A DNA stretch of 64,000 bases from JBMNGH01 sp050949725 (GCA_050949725.1 JBMNGH010000002.1:88368-152367), one strand, 5' to 3'; positions 28,299-37,881 are shown, numbered from the stretch's first letter. The notes: a model not told the origin generated them from the letters alone. Translations and numbers: made by a program.

Positions 28299-28533
28299 AG
28301 AAACTTTGCTCAATGTGATATTATTATTATCCGTGCTTTTGTGTGGATATGCTTTTGGGAGAAGGGTTGGGGTAAAACAAGGAATAGAACAAGGAAAATA
28401 CACGGCGATAATAGATATTAAAAGAAAAATGTTTTATACCTCATCATGTCCTATCTGCTCCAGTAAGTTGAATACTAGCGAAGATTGTGATAATATACAT
28501 AATCGAGAGGCTGGCAAAGAAATGAGGTCTTAA
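28288..28533 (+). CDS. Small membrane-anchored zinc-ribbon-like protein
   Basis: 81 aa. One N-terminal hydrophobic helix (6-25) is followed by a basic segment and a CPIC..C..C cluster (about 55-68) that could bind one zinc ion. It overlaps the end of the UbiA-like gene by 11 bp and abuts the YnbB-like gene, so it belongs to the same transcript. I do not recognise the family. Confidence 0.6.
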   Translation: MVFKETLLNVILLLSVLLCGYAFGRRVGVKQGIEQGKYTAIIDIKRKMFYTSSCPICSSKLNTSEDCDNIHNREAGKEMRS

Positions 28534-28536
28534 TTG

Positions 28537-29838
28537 ATGGATGTTTACTTACAATTGCTTGAGCATAATCTTAAAGAAAAGTACAACCTTTCCGATAAAA
28601 TTATAAGCCTTTATAAAGAGACTATTGAGGAGATACAACCTTACATAAATCACATCGATAAGTTATCGGAGCTTAATCAACTGAAAGTTATTTCAGCAAT
28701 GACCGAAGCAAATTTAAGTGATTTTCATCTGACAGAATCTACCGGTTATGGGTATGGTGATATTGGAAGGGAAGCTATTGAACAAATATATAGCCTGGTA
28801 TTCAAAGCAGATAACGCTATTGTCAGGCCTCAAATCGTGTCTGGTACCCATGCGATAACGGTGTGCCTTTTCGGACTGTTAAGACCGAATGATACAATAG
28901 TCAGCGTGATGGGTAGCCCGTACGATACATTAAAAAATGTAATAATAGGAGAAAACTGCGGCTCATTAAAAGAATACAATATAGGTTACTCCGAGGTTGC
29001 ATTGACTAATGAAGGAAAACCAGATCTTAACGGTATACGAAACAGCATAAAAGATAATACGAAAATGGTTTTAATACAGCGTTCAAGAGGTTACAGTCTC
29101 AGAGGGGCCCTTACTATTGACGAAATAGCATTTCTCATAAAATACATTAAAAATATACATAATGACATTATTATATTTGTTGACAACTGTTACGGAGAAT
29201 TTGTAGACATAAAAGAACCCACAGAGGTAGGAGCCGATCTATTAGCCGGATCACTTATTAAGAACATAGGTGGAGGGATTGCCCCAACAGGTGGATATAT
29301 AGTTGGCAAGGATGAGCTTATAGAGCAGTGCTCGTATAGGGCAACAGCTCCTGGGTTAGGGAAAAATTGCGGGCCATCACTCTCCACTAACCGTTTATTA
29401 TTACAAGGTTTATATTTTGCGCCATTTGTAGTGGGAGAAGCTCTGAAGGGAGCGATATTTACATCTCGCATATTGGAGAAAGCAGGATTTAAGGTATACC
29501 CCAAATATAATGAACCGAGAGGGGATATAGTTACATCGGTGGTGTTAGGTGACGAGGAGAAACTAATACATTTTTGCCGCGGTATACAGAAAACAGGCCC
29601 GGTTGATTCTAAGTTGACCCCTGAACCCTGGGGAATGCCCGGTTACAACCACAAAGTTATAATGGCCGGCGGAAGCTTCATTCAAGGTTCTTCTATCGAA
29701 TTAAGCGCAGATGGGCCTTTAAGAGAACCTTATGCAGTCTATATTCAAGGAGGAACAAATTTGTTGCATGCTAAGTTGGGAGTTTTAAATGCACTGCAGG
29801 AGTTGGCAGACCATGGACTGTGGAACTTAGATAATTAA
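28537..29838 (+). CDS. ynbB: YnbB-like PLP-dependent enzyme (methionine gamma-lyase family)
   Basis: 433 aa. Fold-type I PLP enzyme usually annotated as aluminium-resistance protein or methionine gamma-lyase family protein. STGYGYGDIGRE and VSGTHAI precede the cofactor region; LLAGSLIKNIGGGIAPTGGY has the probable Schiff-base Lys. Position in the miaA-hfq neighbourhood is conserved in Firmicutes. Its reaction is not established. Start ATG 28537 or the adjacent TTG 28534. Confidence 0.85.
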   Translation: MDVYLQLLEHNLKEKYNLSDKIISLYKETIEEIQPYINHIDKLSELNQLKVISAMTEANLSDFHLTESTGYGYGDIGREAIEQIYSLVFKADNAIVRPQIVSGTHAITVCLFGLLRPNDTIVSVMGSPYDTLKNVIIGENCGSLKEYNIGYSEVALTNEGKPDLNGIRNSIKDNTKMVLIQRSRGYSLRGALTIDEIAFLIKYIKNIHNDIIIFVDNCYGEFVDIKEPTEVGADLLAGSLIKNIGGGIAPTGGYIVGKDELIEQCSYRATAPGLGKNCGPSLSTNRLLLQGLYFAPFVVGEALKGAIFTSRILEKAGFKVYPKYNEPRGDIVTSVVLGDEEKLIHFCRGIQKTGPVDSKLTPEPWGMPGYNHKVIMAGGSFIQGSSIELSADGPLREPYAVYIQGGTNLLHAKLGVLNALQELADHGLWNLDN

Positions 29839-29940
29839 ATTTAGAACATCATGTCGCAAGCATGTTTAAGATTTTACAGATTGTAAATAATATTTAATGA
29901 CAGAAGGGTAGGGTAGTAACGTATTCTAGGAGGAGGCCAT

Positions 29941-30165
29941 TTGACAAAAGAGAAAAAGACAGACAAAAAAATCCCTTGGATGAATAATAAAGAGCAACCT
30001 GATTCTTCGGCAGATTTATTGCCAATATGCTTTTTTCAATTAATATCAATTGATGAAGAAGATGAAAACGAAAATCAAAAGACTGAAACCCACAACGAAG
30101 ATGCCGATAGTCTCAACAAAAATGTAGTGAGAGGTGATATTGTAGGTGACAATATAATTGAATAG
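29941..30165 (+). CDS. Small acidic hypothetical protein
   Basis: 74 aa. A TTG start has a strong AGGAGGAGG 4 nt upstream. The N-terminus is lysine-rich, followed by an Asp/Glu/Asn-rich low-complexity stretch and a short hydrophobic segment (LLPICFFQLISI). No domain is recognised. The good ribosome-binding site is the main evidence that it is real. Confidence 0.5.
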   Translation: MTKEKKTDKKIPWMNNKEQPDSSADLLPICFFQLISIDEEDENENQKTETHNEDADSLNKNVVRGDIVGDNIIE

Positions 30166-30541
30166 TTAACAAAAGTGATTAGTATACAGATATATACGAT
30201 AGTATTTAAGCATACAGATAAAAATATTTAGTTACAAATCAACTTAACATACAAACCAAGTAAATTTAGGTCATTATGTAGCGGTCTTATTTTTAATCAA
30301 TATCCATTCATATCATCATTTCTCTTTTGTTTCAAGGTCGAATCAAGCGTTTGTAGCCAATGAATGGCTCTTACTTTACTTATACAGTAAATAGGGGACG
30401 GGAGCCTAAGTCAGCTTACCGTACCCAAAAAATTGCATAAAACAACGTCCGATAATATATATTATGTAAACTTATAATTTTTGCCGATAGAAGTGTAAAA
30501 TATAACCTCGTCAATAAGATAAATTTTTTGGTATAAAGAAA
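30166..30541. other. Non-coding gap of about 375 bp
   Basis: AT-rich, with no supported ORF. The only structure seen is an imperfect hairpin at about 30394-30426 (GGGGACGG paired with CCGTACCC, one mismatch) next to an A-run, of unknown role. Confidence 0.5.
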
Positions 30542-30559
30542 GGCGCTCTCTCGAGCGCC
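30542..30559 (-). terminator. Intrinsic terminator
   Basis: GGCGCTC-TCTC-GAGCGCC; on the minus strand it is followed by TTTCTTT. It is placed to end the minus-strand gene at 30670; a + orientation would also be followed by AT-rich DNA. Confidence 0.75.
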
Positions 30560-30669
30560 AGTTAAAAAAATTTACTATATCAACTTATAAATGTGCTTGT
30601 ACCTTCCTGTTAATAGGTTAAATGACGGTATTATTTCCTGCAAAACTTATTGAGAAGCGCATCTTAATG

Positions 30670-31998
30670 CTATTCGTTTTCTCCTTGTTCTTCAGCTGTT
30701 TCTTACTCAATTAACCCTTCTGATTCTTCAATTGCTTCCAAGTCAGCCTTTAACTGCTGCATAAATTCTTCTTGACTGATAGCATTACTTAGGTCAGGAA
30801 GTTCAAGTTCAGCTCCATAATCAAATAATTGATATTCGCCTTTCATCTTTAATTGGAGGTTCATCGGCCCTTCAGGAATTGCTGATTTTTCAGCTTCATC
30901 TATTTCTGTTATTTCTGCCATTGCTTCAGCTAATTGTTTGAAATCAATTGTCATGTTCAAATCTATATTCATGTAATCGGGTAATAGGGTTTCTTTATCA
31001 ATTAAGGTATCTATATAGTATTCAATGTCCATGTTATTTACAACAATTTCAAATATTTTCTCAAACTGGGAATTTATCATACCGGCTTCCTGCAAATCTG
31101 ATTGTGCACCGACGGCTGCAACAAAGGATGCTAAATCTATATTCTCCAGAGCTCCTTCCATTAAGCCCTTAAAACTATCGGCATCAATATAGTTTTTAAT
31201 CGTGTAATACTCCCTGCCTTCTTTTACTACATCTTCACCGAATACGTTAATTACTCCCGCTTTATACATCATCTCCATCGATTGTTGAGGAGTCATTTGC
31301 ATTAAGTTATTTAGACCTATAATATCTTCCATGCCGGTTAAATCCTGATACACCCACTGGTCAGATAAAGGGTTTTTCTGATATATTTTATTGTCAAACC
31401 AAACCATCTCAGTAACCATTTCTTCTTCAAGAGCCTGATGCTTCTAATTCTTCTGGACTTAGCTCAAGTTCATCTAAAGGCATTTTCATGGTCTGCTTCA
31501 TATACATAGCCATTGGTTCATATTGAAAAACACCTTCGAATAAAACTTCCATTTTGGCATGTTAGGAATACCCATTTGTTCTTGGATTCCTTCTAGTTTA
31601 AACTCAATAACATTATTGCCTTTCATTTTGTAAGTATTGGCTTCTTTTAGAAGCTCCGTATACTTTATAACTAACTCGTCAGCCGTATAGTCTCCTCTTT
31701 TTTCTCTCCAAGATACATTTATCTGTCTTTTTTCGTTATCCCAATGAACTATGCCACCTTGATTTTCGAACAGCTTACGAATCGGCACTATAGGATCGTC
31801 TCCTACTTCTAAGCCTGGGATTTTAGCAAGAGCTGCTGCGGGTATGTAACTCACACCATCCTCTAGGGTAATATCCGCCTTAAATTCCCGTCCATTAAAA
31901 TTCAACCTGACCGGTTCTGCAGCAAAAGCCGTAGGTGCTGCCAAGAGCATAATCAAAAAAACAATTAAAAACTTTAGGCTTATTTTTCCGGATATCAT
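30670..31998 (-). pseudogene. Secreted copper-amine-oxidase-like N-terminal (stalk) domain protein, interrupted
   Basis: The first 160 codons encode a signal peptide (LIVFLIMLLAAPTAFA) and a copper amine oxidase N-terminal domain (GVSYIPAAALAKI, WDNEKRQINVSW). A lipoprotein-like domain of unknown function (about 220 aa) follows. The frame is lost at an A4 run (plus T4, 31552-31555): one more A would restore the frame into MEVLFEGVFQYEP. It returns to the original frame near 31425-31436 through +1 base. A TAA then stops translation 11 codons before a later TAG; the read-through tail ETAEEQGENE looks genuine. ATG at 31998 follows GGAGGG. Either three lesions or base-call errors. Confidence 0.65.
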
Positions 31999-32013
31999 AA
32001 TTTTTCCCTCCAA

Positions 32014-32313
32014 ATATTATTATCTATTTAGCTTAATTATAATTATATCACAAACATGAAGGATATGACTTTTAAAGAGGGACATTTATTAAACCTTTAT
32101 CATCCATAAATTACAGAAATTATAAAAATTGTAAAATTGAAATTGTTTATAAAGCATGTAGCTGAGTGAAGTTTATTCTTTAATCAATATCGACTATCCG
32201 TTGTCGTATTAGTCTTAAATAATGGTTATTGCTTATTAAAGCATGATCATTACCACCTCTTCTTAATTTATTCGTAAATTATTTCCTTATTTAATGTCAT
32301 CTTTAACCTGTCG
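32014..32313. other. Non-coding gap of about 300 bp
   Basis: Very AT-rich spacer between two minus-strand genes. No convincing sigma-A promoter pair, hairpin or small gene was seen, although the promoter of the secreted-protein gene must lie here. Confidence 0.4.
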
Positions 32314-32712
32314 TTATTTTTCTCCTATCACTTTTACTATGACTTTTCTTGTTCTCGGGCCATCAAACTCACAGAAAAATATACTCTGCCACGTTCCCAA
32401 AACAAGTACTCCGTTATTAATAATAACACTTGCGGTATTCCCTATCAATGTGGCTTTTACATGAGCATCGGCATTGCCTTCCATATGTTTGTAGTTGTCT
32501 TTATATGGGACAAGTTTGCTGAGTGTATTTAATATATCTCTTGGGACATCCTTATCAGCATTTTCATTGATGGTAACTGCCGCAGTGGTATGAGGCACAA
32601 ACACAAAGCAAACTCCTTGTTGTACACCTGATTCCCTGACAATTTTTCCGACAATTGAGGTTATGTCTATCATTTGGTTTTGTTCTCTTGTTTCAATTGT
32701 GATTGTTTTCAC
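32314..32712 (-). CDS. yjbQ: YjbQ/UPF0047 family protein
   Basis: 132 aa. Short beta-rich protein of the YjbQ family, which has weak thiamine-phosphate synthase activity in E. coli. FVPHTTAAVTINENAD and EGNADAHVKATLIG carry the conserved His and Asp residues of the trimer active site. GTG at 32712 is taken as the start because GGAGGT lies before it and the protein then begins MKTITIET, as is usual. The physiological function is unclear. Confidence 0.9.
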   Translation of the reverse strand: MKTITIETREQNQMIDITSIVGKIVRESGVQQGVCFVFVPHTTAAVTINENADKDVPRDILNTLSKLVPYKDNYKHMEGNADAHVKATLIGNTASVIINNGVLVLGTWQSIFFCEFDGPRTRKVIVKVIGEK

Positions 32713-32990
32713 GTTGGTTACCTCCACTTTATTCCTTGATTTCGTTGGATATAGTCATTTCTTCTTTTATGTAAATTTCCAATTCAACATTATCTAAAAT
32801 CTCGGCGATCGATCACCGTTTCTTTTGTAACAAATCAAACTACTGCAAATGTAATAAATCGATTTCATGATGATGCCCTCCTCTATTGAAAACCTTCAAT
32901 AGGTGTCATTATCTTTACAAAGTAATTTTATTCGCAATAAATACAAGTTTTAGTATTAAACTAATAACCTATTTTTTTAATTACTTCCTT

Positions 32991-33019
32991 TTGACATTGT
33001 AAACGAAATATTATATAAT
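32991..33019 (+). promoter_or_regulatory. Consensus sigma-A promoter of tRNA-Trp
   Basis: TTGACA (32991-32996), 17 bp, TATAAT (33014-33019), placing the transcription start a few bases before the tRNA. Confidence 0.85.
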
Positions 33020-33030
33020 ATTGTCTGCGC

Positions 33031-33106
33031 AGGGGAGTAGCTCAATTGGTAGAGTAGCGGTCTCCAAAACCGTTGGCTGCGGGTTCAAGTCCTGTCTCCC
33101 CTGCCA
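33031..33106 (+). tRNA. tRNA-Trp (CCA)
   Basis: The acceptor AGGGGAG pairs with CTCCCCT, followed by discriminator G and an encoded CCA. The anticodon loop is CTCCAAA (anticodon CCA) and the T-arm GGTTCAAGTCC is standard. It is a single tRNA with its own promoter and terminator. Confidence 0.95.
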
Positions 33107-33120
33107 ATAAAGTTTATAAG

Positions 33121-33150
33121 CATCGGCATTATAGCCGATGTTATTTATTT
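33121..33150. terminator. Bidirectional terminator between tRNA-Trp and the DUF3866 gene
   Basis: CATCGGC-ATTATA-GCCGATG followed by TTATTTATTT. It serves the tRNA and probably the convergent minus-strand cluster ending at 33181. Confidence 0.75.
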
Positions 33151-33180
33151 AGGTTTTTGTAATCCGAACAAATTCCGATT

Positions 33181-34272
33181 TCATATGCCTTGCATTTCAA
33201 GTTTTGCAGCATAGTACCCTGCTGCCCCAGCTGTAAGAAAGAACTCGGTATCTTTATCTAAGTTTCTCCCCATTGTATTGACATTGTAATCAAAGCCGAG
33301 TATATTTTCTTTTATGCCTATTATATCTTCCATAATAACTAATTTGTGTTTTTTTTCGATCTGTGTTTGTTTTAATTGTTGCATTATACGATTCATCTTT
33401 TTTCCCTCAAATTTAGGTAAAATAACCTTAGCTGATGTTTTGCAGATTTCATTTAAAATGGTTATACTGTGATGGCTGATTCCGTAATGCCGCTCCCTTT
33501 TGTCGGTAAAGCTGATTCTGGGAATAAAGATGGGATTGCCTCCTAAAGTGTTCACGGCGTCTATTATATATCCCTGTTCTATTCCGGAGAACCCGTATTT
33601 TGTACCTGTTCCTGTAATACCCGGCCCCATCGTAATTATTGACATATCTGACTTTAAGATTTTGTCGGATGCGATCAGTGCGGTGTAAACGTTGACTGTC
33701 TCCACATCTCCCCCGAATGCCTGGCCAAAAGTAATTGTTCCATTTATCAAGCCCTTCTGTTTTAAGAAGCTGACTGTTTTACTGAAGTCTATCGGCAATG
33801 CACCGCCGTCAGTCATTATATATGATATACTTATATTCGGATTGATATTTATGGCGTTAAACACTACAGGCAGTATCATGCTGTGGAGTTCTCCTATTAT
33901 CACAGGCATAGAGTTTAATCCTTCAAAGCTGTCAAAAACACTATGGTAACGGCTTTCCTGTTCTTCAGCACTGAGGACGCTAAATTGCAGAGGGGTGTAG
34001 CGAAGTTTCATAATATGTCCTTTTTCCGCCTCGTCATAAAAAACAGGAGTCCTGTTGTTTATAGAAACTACAAAATGGTATCCCCCACTTCCAAGCTTCA
34101 AATCGACCGCAGTAGTATTAAGTAAAACATCGTCCCCAACTTGAACAAGACCGGTCAACTTATCGAAATTTGCAGCCTTTTGAGGTACTCCCTCAACTTC
34201 TACCAATAATTCCGTTACACTGTTATATTTCTTGTGTATGTCAATTACCCTGCCTTTTTTGTAATTAATCAA
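33181..34272 (-). CDS. DUF3866 family protein
   Basis: 363 aa. Matches the uncharacterised DUF3866 family found next to steA-type clusters. Mixed alpha/beta with a glycine-rich central motif MGPGITGTGTKYGFSG and ISFTDKRERHYGISHHS. No membrane segment. Start TTG at 34272 has GGGAAGGAAA upstream; a longer reading would run back inside the MraY-like gene. The start overlaps that gene's stop by 8 bp, indicating coupling. Confidence 0.75.
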   Translation of the reverse strand: MINYKKGRVIDIHKKYNSVTELLVEVEGVPQKAANFDKLTGLVQVGDDVLLNTTAVDLKLGSGGYHFVVSINNRTPVFYDEAEKGHIMKLRYTPLQFSVLSAEEQESRYHSVFDSFEGLNSMPVIIGELHSMILPVVFNAININPNISISYIMTDGGALPIDFSKTVSFLKQKGLINGTITFGQAFGGDVETVNVYTALIASDKILKSDMSIITMGPGITGTGTKYGFSGIEQGYIIDAVNTLGGNPIFIPRISFTDKRERHYGISHHSITILNEICKTSAKVILPKFEGKKMNRIMQQLKQTQIEKKHKLVIMEDIIGIKENILGFDYNVNTMGRNLDKDTEFFLTAGAAGYYAAKLEMQGI

Positions 34273-35113
34273 TTTCCTTCCCTCTTCCCAATTGGTCGAA
34301 CCAAGACAGCACATTATTATTATTAATTAGATCGCTTATGGAATATTTTTCGGCGAAAATATGGATTAAAACCAGCAATACTAAATTTACCAACTTTTGA
34401 CTTGTATTTAAAGACATAACAGCGAGAATTCCTGCTGAAATTCCCAGAACGTTTGATCCGGCATCACCCATCATACACCTTGCATTTAGGTCATAAGGAA
34501 AATACCCGAGGACTGTTCCCAGCAAAGGATAGAACAAGGCTAAAAAAAAGATATCCCCTCTAATATAGGAAAATAATGCCAGGATGGCAATTAATAGAAA
34601 ATAAAATTTTATACATCTACCCGGCCTTAGATCTAAAAGGTTAAGCAGGTTAGTGTAGAGGGCCATCAACAAGGTGTTTAATACAATGCTTCCGATAGCA
34701 TGTGTAATGTAAATACTTATGACAAATGACACCAATAGCCCTACAATTGCCTTCAGCGATCCTGTGGTGATTTTACCTTTGGCTAGTGCTTTAAAATGGC
34801 CCAATAACCCCTGGACATCTCTCGAACCTAAAACATCATCCAGAAAACCTACCATGCTCATTGCGGAAATTGCAAATGTAAATAAAACAATTATATTATT
34901 CAAAGGCCACATTTCACTGGATAACAAAAACAAGCTATACCCCAAAAGGCAGAAAAAAGGTAATATAATTCCTACTCCTTGTGGAACCAAGTCGCCTTTG
35001 TAATTTTTGGCGACCAGTTTCGTTTCATCAAACATCCCGCAAAATGCATGCACTGTTGTGTAACTAATACAAATTGACAGAGCAAAAACTAAAAAGGTCA
35101 GTATTTGAAACAA
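34265..35113 (-). CDS. MraY/WecA-like phospho-sugar transferase (glycosyltransferase 4 family)
   Basis: 282 aa with about nine transmembrane segments. The family motifs are VGFLDDVLG (two Asp for Mg2+), NLLDLRPGR, and MMGDAGSNVLG. Such enzymes attach a sugar-phosphate to a polyprenyl phosphate at the cytoplasmic membrane. It is shorter than MraY (about 320-360 aa) and is not in a division/cell-wall operon, so it is a divergent paralogue. TTG start, overlapping the GT2 gene by 16 bp. Confidence 0.8.
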   Translation of the reverse strand: MFQILTFLVFALSICISYTTVHAFCGMFDETKLVAKNYKGDLVPQGVGIILPFFCLLGYSLFLLSSEMWPLNNIIVLFTFAISAMSMVGFLDDVLGSRDVQGLLGHFKALAKGKITTGSLKAIVGLLVSFVISIYITHAIGSIVLNTLLMALYTNLLNLLDLRPGRCIKFYFLLIAILALFSYIRGDIFFLALFYPLLGTVLGYFPYDLNARCMMGDAGSNVLGISAGILAVMSLNTSQKLVNLVLLVLIHIFAEKYSISDLINNNNVLSWFDQLGRGKEID

Positions 35114-35811
35114 GATGACTTTCTCTCCCCTATTTTATTAATAAGGATTTTCAATATATCAATGAATTGTTTACCCCGGTGAACGAAGCCCTTTAAATCC
35201 CGACCTGTCACATCGTGGAACATATCTACTTCAACTTCTTTTACCCGAAATCCATTTTTTAATATATCGATAAGCATACCAACTTCCAAACCATATCCCG
35301 AGGGTATAACTTTTAATTGGCTCAATACTTGTTTTTTAAATGCCCTTTGGCCTGATAAGGCACTCGTTATCTCTTTCCCTGTAAAAAACTTGACTCCATA
35401 AAATGCCAGAGATTTTACAAGACCGAATCCACCTTTATGTCCAGAAGGTTTAAACTTAGCTATTGTGACATCAGATTCATTGTTTAAGATGGGCATAATT
35501 AATTTGGATACCTCAAGAGAGCTTTCCTTAAGATCGGCGTCTAAAAATACTATAATATTACCGTTTGCATATTTCAGCCCTTCTTGTATAGCTCCACCTT
35601 TTCCAAGATTGTTTGCAAGTTTTATTACCTTTACCCCGGTTTTTTCAGATTTTTCGGCTGTTTTATCTTCTGAACAGTCATCTATGACTAAAACATCTAA
35701 TTGTATATCATGCTTTTTACAAAAATCCTTTTCAAAAGCCCTGATTCCAGAAAGGGTTCTGGTGATGTTTGTTTCTTCGTTAAAAGCAGGTATCAATACA
35801 GTAACTTTCAC
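35098..35811 (-). CDS. Glycosyltransferase family 2
   Basis: 237 aa. GT-A fold: IPAFNEETNITRTL at the N-terminus, VIDDCSEDKTA with the nucleotide-binding Asp, and the DxD-type FLDADLK. SGQRAF and GLEVGM are typical of dolichol-phosphate-mannose-synthase-like members. No C-terminal membrane anchor is seen. The sugar-nucleotide and acceptor are unknown; the position in the cluster suggests a polyprenyl-linked glycan. Confidence 0.85.
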   Translation of the reverse strand: MKVTVLIPAFNEETNITRTLSGIRAFEKDFCKKHDIQLDVLVIDDCSEDKTAEKSEKTGVKVIKLANNLGKGGAIQEGLKYANGNIIVFLDADLKESSLEVSKLIMPILNNESDVTIAKFKPSGHKGGFGLVKSLAFYGVKFFTGKEITSALSGQRAFKKQVLSQLKVIPSGYGLEVGMLIDILKNGFRVKEVEVDMFHDVTGRDLKGFVHRGKQFIDILKILINKIGERKSSCFKY

Positions 35812-35812
35812 T

Positions 35813-36703
35813 TTATTCTTCCTCCTGGTTTAAAACAGGCATAAGGGATTCTGCAGATTCTTTAATTCCATAATTACCTTCCCTTCCCTCTAGCACCAAA
35901 ACCATAGATGTTTTTCCTATTATACTGTCAACATTGTCTACAGTCGATATTTTTTCCCTTTTATACAAATCTATGTAAGAATTTTCCACACTACTTAGCT
36001 CAACGCCAATAACTGGTATAGAATATCTCTTGAGTTCTCGTATAATAGGAAGGTCAATCAGGTTTATTTTTTCACTCGCTTCTTTGCTTCCACCAGCAAT
36101 TACAACATAATCAATACTGTGTTCAAAACTGCCTAAGGTATGCAGGAACCCGTTTTCAGTTAAATATTGTATATCTTCAAAGGATTTGCCAAGGATCATC
36201 GCATCTATAATGCTGCCTACAATAAGAGAACACGCATCCTGTTTATTATCAACAAGTTTTTCCCTTTCTTCATAGAATTGAAAAAGCACTTCCTTGGCAT
36301 CTTCACTTAAGTCTAATGATTTATTTGTTATTGAAACGATAGAAGTAATATGAGCCCCTGATTCTTTAAGGACATTTCTCAAATCAGCATATGAATAATC
36401 GTCTGTTGTTTCTACTATAGCAATATTTAATCCGTTTAATTTTTCTTTTATGTAGTCAGGAAATATTCTGTTTATGTATGTTATATTAGTTTCATTTGCA
36501 TCAGTGAGCATTTTTATTTCACTTTCCAAATTTTCACGTGTTTTGTTAAGCTTATCAAATCTAGTTTCCATCTGTTCGATTAAATTTTCTTGCTGCTTAA
36601 AAATCAAATCGTGGGATTCCAATTGAATCCCGATAAGTATTCCCATCGCTAAGGCCAAAAAAACTGATATTACGGTTACTACGAGATGCTTTATGTTAAT
36701 CAA
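35813..36703 (-). CDS. MctB-like membrane protein (copper transporter family)
   Basis: 296 aa. One N-terminal transmembrane helix (about 8-26) is followed by a coiled coil (about 33-75) and a mostly extracytoplasmic alpha/beta domain. It belongs to the family annotated 'copper transporter' after mycobacterial MctB. In many bacteria it follows SteA, as here, so a role with SteA in septation or envelope biogenesis is more likely than copper export; this is an inference from gene context. Confidence 0.75.
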   Translation of the reverse strand: MINIKHLVVTVISVFLALAMGILIGIQLESHDLIFKQQENLIEQMETRFDKLNKTRENLESEIKMLTDANETNITYINRIFPDYIKEKLNGLNIAIVETTDDYSYADLRNVLKESGAHITSIVSITNKSLDLSEDAKEVLFQFYEEREKLVDNKQDACSLIVGSIIDAMILGKSFEDIQYLTENGFLHTLGSFEHSIDYVVIAGGSKEASEKINLIDLPIIRELKRYSIPVIGVELSSVENSYIDLYKREKISTVDNVDSIIGKTSMVLVLEGREGNYGIKESAESLMPVLNQEEE

Positions 36704-36715
36704 GGTATTACCTCC

Positions 36716-37837
36716 TTAAAAACCAAAAACCAGTTTCATTCTCAATTCCAGCAGTTTAATAATGAATTGGATAGGTGGTGATGATCTAAATATAATGAAA
36801 GTTGGTATAAGGGCTGCTACAAAAAGGCTTGCAATATAATATGGATTAAGTTTCTGATTATAAAGTTTGCTTGCTCCTTTCGCATCTACCAAGATTGAAC
36901 CCACCTTGAGCCTTACTAAAAAAGTGCTTGCCATTCCCTTTCGCCCCTTTTCTAAGAAATCAATCATGTTGGAATGGCTTCCTACAGCAACGATTAAACT
37001 CGCACCTTTTTCATAAGCCAATAACATTGCTATATCCTCGCTTGTGCCCGGGGCTGTAAAGATTTTGCTTTCTAGACCGAGGGTTTTTATCCTTTCAAGT
37101 CCCGGTGCTTTTCCATTGGGATATGCATGGACAACTATTTCTTTACATGATTTAAGAGCTTTATCAGATACACTATCCATATCTCCAATTATTATATCAG
37201 GGGTATACCCGTATTCCAAAAGGGCATCTGCCCCGCCGTCTACCCCAATGAGTACTGGTTTTACTTCGTCTATGTATACTTTTACTGTTGCAAGATCTTC
37301 CTTATAATTATTGCCTCTTACAACGATTAATACATGCTTGTCTTTAAAACAGGTACGTGTTTCCGGTATTTTTACACCACCCATAATCAAAAACTTTTCT
37401 TTTTTTGCATATTCCAGGGTATTATCTATAAACTTGTCCAGCATGTTTTCTATATTATCTTTCCCTTTTTCAATTAGAGATTCTACTTGTTCTTTAGTTA
37501 AAATATTGCCTTCTGCCACAAGACTTTGATCACAAAAGATTTTGCCGTCCTCATGTATTTCAATTTTTGTGTTATCTTTTAAACCCATTACAGGATCGCC
37601 TGCGTTGTCTATAATTGTTATACCAGAATTAATTAGTAGATAAGGGCCTATGTTCGGGTACTTACCTGATATTGACTTGTTAGCATTTATGACAGCCTTT
37701 ATTTTTTTTGAAATAATACTTTTTGCTGCAATTTCGTCCAAGTCTTCATGGTTTACAACTGCAATATCGCCAGGTCTCAATCTCTTAACAAGATTTTTTG
37801 TTTTTGGGTCTACTCTTGTATAGCCTTGAATAATCAT
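36716..37837 (-). CDS. steA: SteA-like putative cytokinetic-ring protein
   Basis: 373 aa. N-terminal region (1-150) with PGDIAVVNHEDLDE, a thiamin-pyrophosphokinase-like domain (about 160-330) with VDGGADALLEYGYTPDIIIGDMDS and HAYPNGKAPGL, and a C-terminal hydrophobic helix (about 330-355). The pattern matches SteA of Corynebacterium and its Firmicutes homologues. Kinase activity is not assumed. It is the first gene of the minus-strand cluster, with a promoter at 37882-37911. Confidence 0.8.
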   Translation of the reverse strand: MIIQGYTRVDPKTKNLVKRLRPGDIAVVNHEDLDEIAAKSIISKKIKAVINANKSISGKYPNIGPYLLINSGITIIDNAGDPVMGLKDNTKIEIHEDGKIFCDQSLVAEGNILTKEQVESLIEKGKDNIENMLDKFIDNTLEYAKKEKFLIMGGVKIPETRTCFKDKHVLIVVRGNNYKEDLATVKVYIDEVKPVLIGVDGGADALLEYGYTPDIIIGDMDSVSDKALKSCKEIVVHAYPNGKAPGLERIKTLGLESKIFTAPGTSEDIAMLLAYEKGASLIVAVGSHSNMIDFLEKGRKGMASTFLVRLKVGSILVDAKGASKLYNQKLNPYYIASLFVAALIPTFIIFRSSPPIQFIIKLLELRMKLVFGF

Positions 37838-37881
37838 ATCTAAACACCCATCTCTTTTTATACTCTAATTACTTTAACACA

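Noticed and set aside
36716..37837. A functional thiamin pyrophosphokinase
   Set aside because: The protein is longer, has an extra N-terminal region and a C-terminal helix, and follows the SteA layout next to the MctB-like gene.
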